A DNA stretch of 64,000 nt from JADJPO01 sp963750395 (GTDB lineage Bacteria; Actinomycetota; Actinomycetes; Actinomycetales; Kineosporiaceae), in NCBI GenBank assembly GCA_963750395.1, contig CAVVQM010000008.1, positions 372,001-436,000 of the forward strand, in the 5' to 3' direction. The notes beneath the pieces were generated by a model. That model searched no databases, was not told the DNA's origin, and saw nothing but the letters and a program-made list of their open reading frames with translations. The translations under genes and the position numbers were made by a program. Within the stretch, counting starts at the first letter, position 1. Every line of letters starts with the position of its first letter. Below, piece after piece: positions 61,910 to 64,000 of this stretch.

Positions 61910-62173
61910 TCAGCGGACCTTGAGGCCGCGCCCGGCGACGAGCGAGACACCAACGGCGGCGAGGGCGACCTGGATGATCAGTTCGATCCAGTCGATCCCC
62001 CCGGTGTCGGAGACCCCGAGGAGCCGCGCGATCAGGGTGCCGACGAGAGCGGCGACGATGCCGATGCCGATCGTCATGAGGATGCTGATGTCCTGCTTGC
62101 CGCGGACCACGAGGCGCCCAAGGACGCCGATGATGGCGCCGACGATGATTGCGCTGACGATGCTGGTGACCAC
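61910..62173 (-). CDS. GlsB/YeaQ/YmgE-family (transglycosylase-associated) membrane protein
   Basis: An 87-residue protein with three hydrophobic helices: TSIVSAIIVGAIIGVLGRLVV, ISILMTIGIGIVAALVGTLIARLLG and WIELIIQVALAAVGVSLVAG. The GAIIGVLGR and second-helix pattern are typical of this small general-stress membrane family. GTG at 62173 follows a GGAGGG site. The IS-like element begins within about 50 bp upstream. Confidence 0.85.
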   Translation of the reverse strand: MVTSIVSAIIVGAIIGVLGRLVVRGKQDISILMTIGIGIVAALVGTLIARLLGVSDTGGIDWIELIIQVALAAVGVSLVAGRGLKVR

Positions 62174-62219
62174 TAGCCCTCCAGTAAGCGTGTCGGCGTG
62201 TCTGATGGGCGCCGGGCAG

Positions 62220-62284
62220 CACAAAGGCCTTACCTTGCATGGGTTTGCGAGTCTCAACGCAGCCCGGCAAGGAAGGCCTTTGTG
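62220..62284. repeat. Near-perfect 18-bp inverted repeat (hairpin) at the transposase start
   Basis: CACAAAGGCCTTACCTTGC (62220-62238) pairs with GCAAGGAAGGCCTTTGTG (62267-62284) with a single bulged base and a 28-base loop. The right arm reaches the GTG start of the transposase (62282). It could sequester the start codon and ribosome site, or terminate read-through, limiting transposase expression. Confidence 0.75.
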
Positions 62285-63813
62285 GTGAAGAAGATAGCGC
62301 AGGATCAGAGCCGGCGGAACGCGGCACGACGGCGCCGGCGGGTCGCGGCCCGGCACCGGTTGGCTGGGCACTGGAGCCCGCAGCCGGCGCCGATGCTGAC
62401 CACGGGCCCGGTGCACTACGAGGTCGGCGCGAACGTGGACGCCACCTGTTTCGGGGGGATCGCCGCCTGCACCGGCTGGTCACCAGGCTGGGGCTGCCCG
62501 AGGCGATCGACGCCGATCTGGAACTGTTGAAGGTGCACCTGCCCTACCACGAGTCCGACCATGTGCTGAACCTGGCCTACAACGTGGCCTGCGGCGGCAC
62601 CCGGTTGGAGGACATCGAACGGCTGCGGCACGACACCGCGTACATGAACGCGTTGGGTGCGGACCTGATCCCGGACCCGACCACGGCCGGGGACTTCTGC
62701 CGCCGCTTCACCGAGGAGGACGTCACCACGCTGATGGAGGCGATCAACTCGGTCCGCCCGAAGCTGTGGGCCGGCCGGGGCCGGGACCTGCTCGGCCCGG
62801 TCGCCTACCTCGACGTCGACGGCACCCTCGCGCCGACCACCGGCGGCAAGCAAGGACGGGATGGACATCTCCTACAAGGGGATCTGGGGCTACCACCCGC
62901 TGATCGTGACCCTGGCCAACACCAGGGAGGTCCTGTACCTGGTCAACCGGCCCGGCAACGTCCCCAGCCACGCCGGGGCGGCCGCATGGATCGACAAGGC
63001 CATCGACCTGGTCACCCCGCACACGCCCCGGGTCTGCCTGCGCGGGGACACCGACTTCTCCCTGACCGCCCACTTCGACACCTGGGCGGAGCGGGCCGAC
63101 TTCGTCTTCGGGATGGACAACACCACCGCCCTGCGCACCCGCGCCGAGGCCCTCGACGGAGCCCAGCTTGGCGGCGGCTGCACCGACCCGCCCCCTACAC
63201 CAACGTCACCGGGCAGATCCGCGCCCGCCGCGAGGACACCAAGGCGGCCATCGTCACCGACCGGGACTACCTGAACCTGCACCTGAACTACGAGGACGTC
63301 GCCGAGTTCACCTACACCCCCGGCAAGTGCGCCCGCCCCTACCGGGTGATCGCGCTGCGCAAGAACATCAGCCGCGCCCGCGGCGAACAGGTCCTGATCG
63401 AGGAGATCCGCTACTTCTTCTACATCACCACCCTCACCGAGGCCACCGCCGAGCAGATCGTCGCCGAGGCCAACGACCGCTGCGACCAGGAGAACGTGAT
63501 CGCCCAGCTGAAGAACGGGGTCAACGCACTGCGCGTGCCGCTGTACGACCTGGTCTCCAACTGGGCCTACATGGTCATCGCCGCCCTGGCCTGGAACATC
63601 AAGTCCTGGTTCGCGATGATGATGCACCGCAAGAGCGACCGCCGCGACTACATCCGGATGGAGTTCCGCCGCTTCCTCAACACCATCATCCTGATCCCCG
63701 CCATGGTCATCCGCCGGGCCCGAGGCATCACCATCCGCCTGATCGGCTACACCCCGGCCATCGACCGGCTGCTCACCGTCTGGGCCACCACCGAACGCAC
63801 CCGCTTCGGCTGA
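62282..63813 (+). pseudogene. IS1380-family transposase with at least three frame changes
   Basis: Protein-like segments in alternating frames cover a full transposase. They are ANVDATCFGGIAA, then (change near 62465) LPYHESDHVLNLAYNVACGG and YLDVDGTLAPT with the first Asp. After a change near 62850 come YKGIWGYHPLIV and LRGDTDF with the second Asp. After a change near 63175 come DQENVIAQLKNGVNALR with the Glu, through to the stop at 63813. The order fits IS1380 DDE enzymes. Net length is normal, so one-base indels, real or erroneous, break it. Terminal inverted repeats were not identified. Confidence 0.8.
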
Positions 63814-64000
63814 CCCAGCGCGCCGAACACCGAACACCCACTCGCCCGACCGCGGCGACCCCGCCGCGGCACTCAAACCTGCCCAAGCTCCGACAACCCG
63901 CCCACCACGAGCCGCTCCGCCGCCGCCGACCGCGCAGTAACAACCCCCAGCACCCCCCCAGCCCGCGCAGGCCCGGAACCGACCCTGAGGCACCCCGCCA
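63814..64000. other. Non-coding tail of the window after the transposase gene
   Basis: C-rich sequence with no supported gene. The right end of the IS element should lie here, but I could not match it to the left side by eye. Confidence 0.4.

Larger units (their letters stand above)
58450..62167. repeat. Tandem duplication, copy 2 (3718 bp)
   Basis: Second copy of 54732-58449. It extends into the native 5' end of the GlsB-like gene at 62168 onward, so this copy's right edge is the original arrangement, whereas copy 1's left edge is the original GT side. Five differences in 3718 bp give about 99.9% identity. Confidence 0.95.

Noticed and set aside
54732..62167. Composite transposon explaining the duplication
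   Set aside because: No transposase or terminal repeats lie at the unit edges; the only transposase is outside, beyond 62.2 kb.

Overview
The window is GC-rich bacterial DNA with short intergenic gaps, GTG as well as ATG starts, and gene families typical of Actinomycetota (GAF-ANTAR regulators, WS/DGAT acyltransferase, MT0933-type antitoxin, MprF/LysX-like DUF2156 protein, DUF2236, DUF1003). No rRNA, tRNA or CRISPR array was seen. A single-chain 1300-residue PurL is unusual in this phylum and would fit a lineage such as Propionibacteriales or Bifidobacteriales, but I cannot assign a genus.

Layout. 1-6.6 kb: housekeeping genes (DUF1353 protein, ilvA, purL). 6.6-7.5 kb: gene remnants around a VOC protein. 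7.7-19.1 kb: an unusual cluster that looks biosynthetic. It holds a radical SAM enzyme with a CCAEP tail, a DsrE-fold partner, an HPPD/hydroxymandelate-synthase-like dioxygenase, a PaaK-like adenylating enzyme and a GT4 glycosyltransferase. A convergent circularly permuted ATP-grasp protein follows. Then come an Fe(II)/2-oxoglutarate oxygenase, a methyltransferase and a MurF-like ligase with a C-terminal Cys cluster. A tandem one-cysteine thioredoxin and a HisC-like aminotransferase of different base composition flank it. Three ATP-dependent acyl/amide-forming enzymes together with oxygenases, a glycosyltransferase and a methyltransferase suggest a small modified amino-acid or peptide-like product. 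This is the best candidate here for an undescribed system.

19-36 kb: antitoxin-like protein, methyltransferase, PHA synthase, a frameshifted lipoprotein and NDH-2. Next is a complete operon for the osmoprotectant N-acetylglutaminylglutamine amide (asnO, ngg, M42 peptidase, overlapping on the minus strand). Then a short J-protein, lipid kinase, MobA-like protein, VOC protein, the threonine-to-glycine pair tdh-kbl and membrane proteins. 36-47 kb: a two-component pair whose response regulator is broken by several indels, a 1-Cys peroxiredoxin behind a near-perfect palindrome, a frameshifted MprF-like protein, and SOUL, HD-GYP, WS/DGAT and SulP genes.

47-64 kb: a visibly damaged region. It contains an internally deleted MFS gene, frameshifted CNNM-type, GAF, MarR and RibA genes, and a STAS gene with an in-frame TGA. 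It also has a PilZ-containing cellulose-synthase-like glycosyltransferase that has lost its catalytic middle. A 3718-bp tandem duplication follows (GT fragment, MscS, K+ channel-like, GlsB-like) with only five differences noticed between copies. An IS1380-type transposase gene with at least three frame changes ends the window. Either this end of the contig carries local indel errors or it is a decaying, rearranging segment; read-level data would decide.
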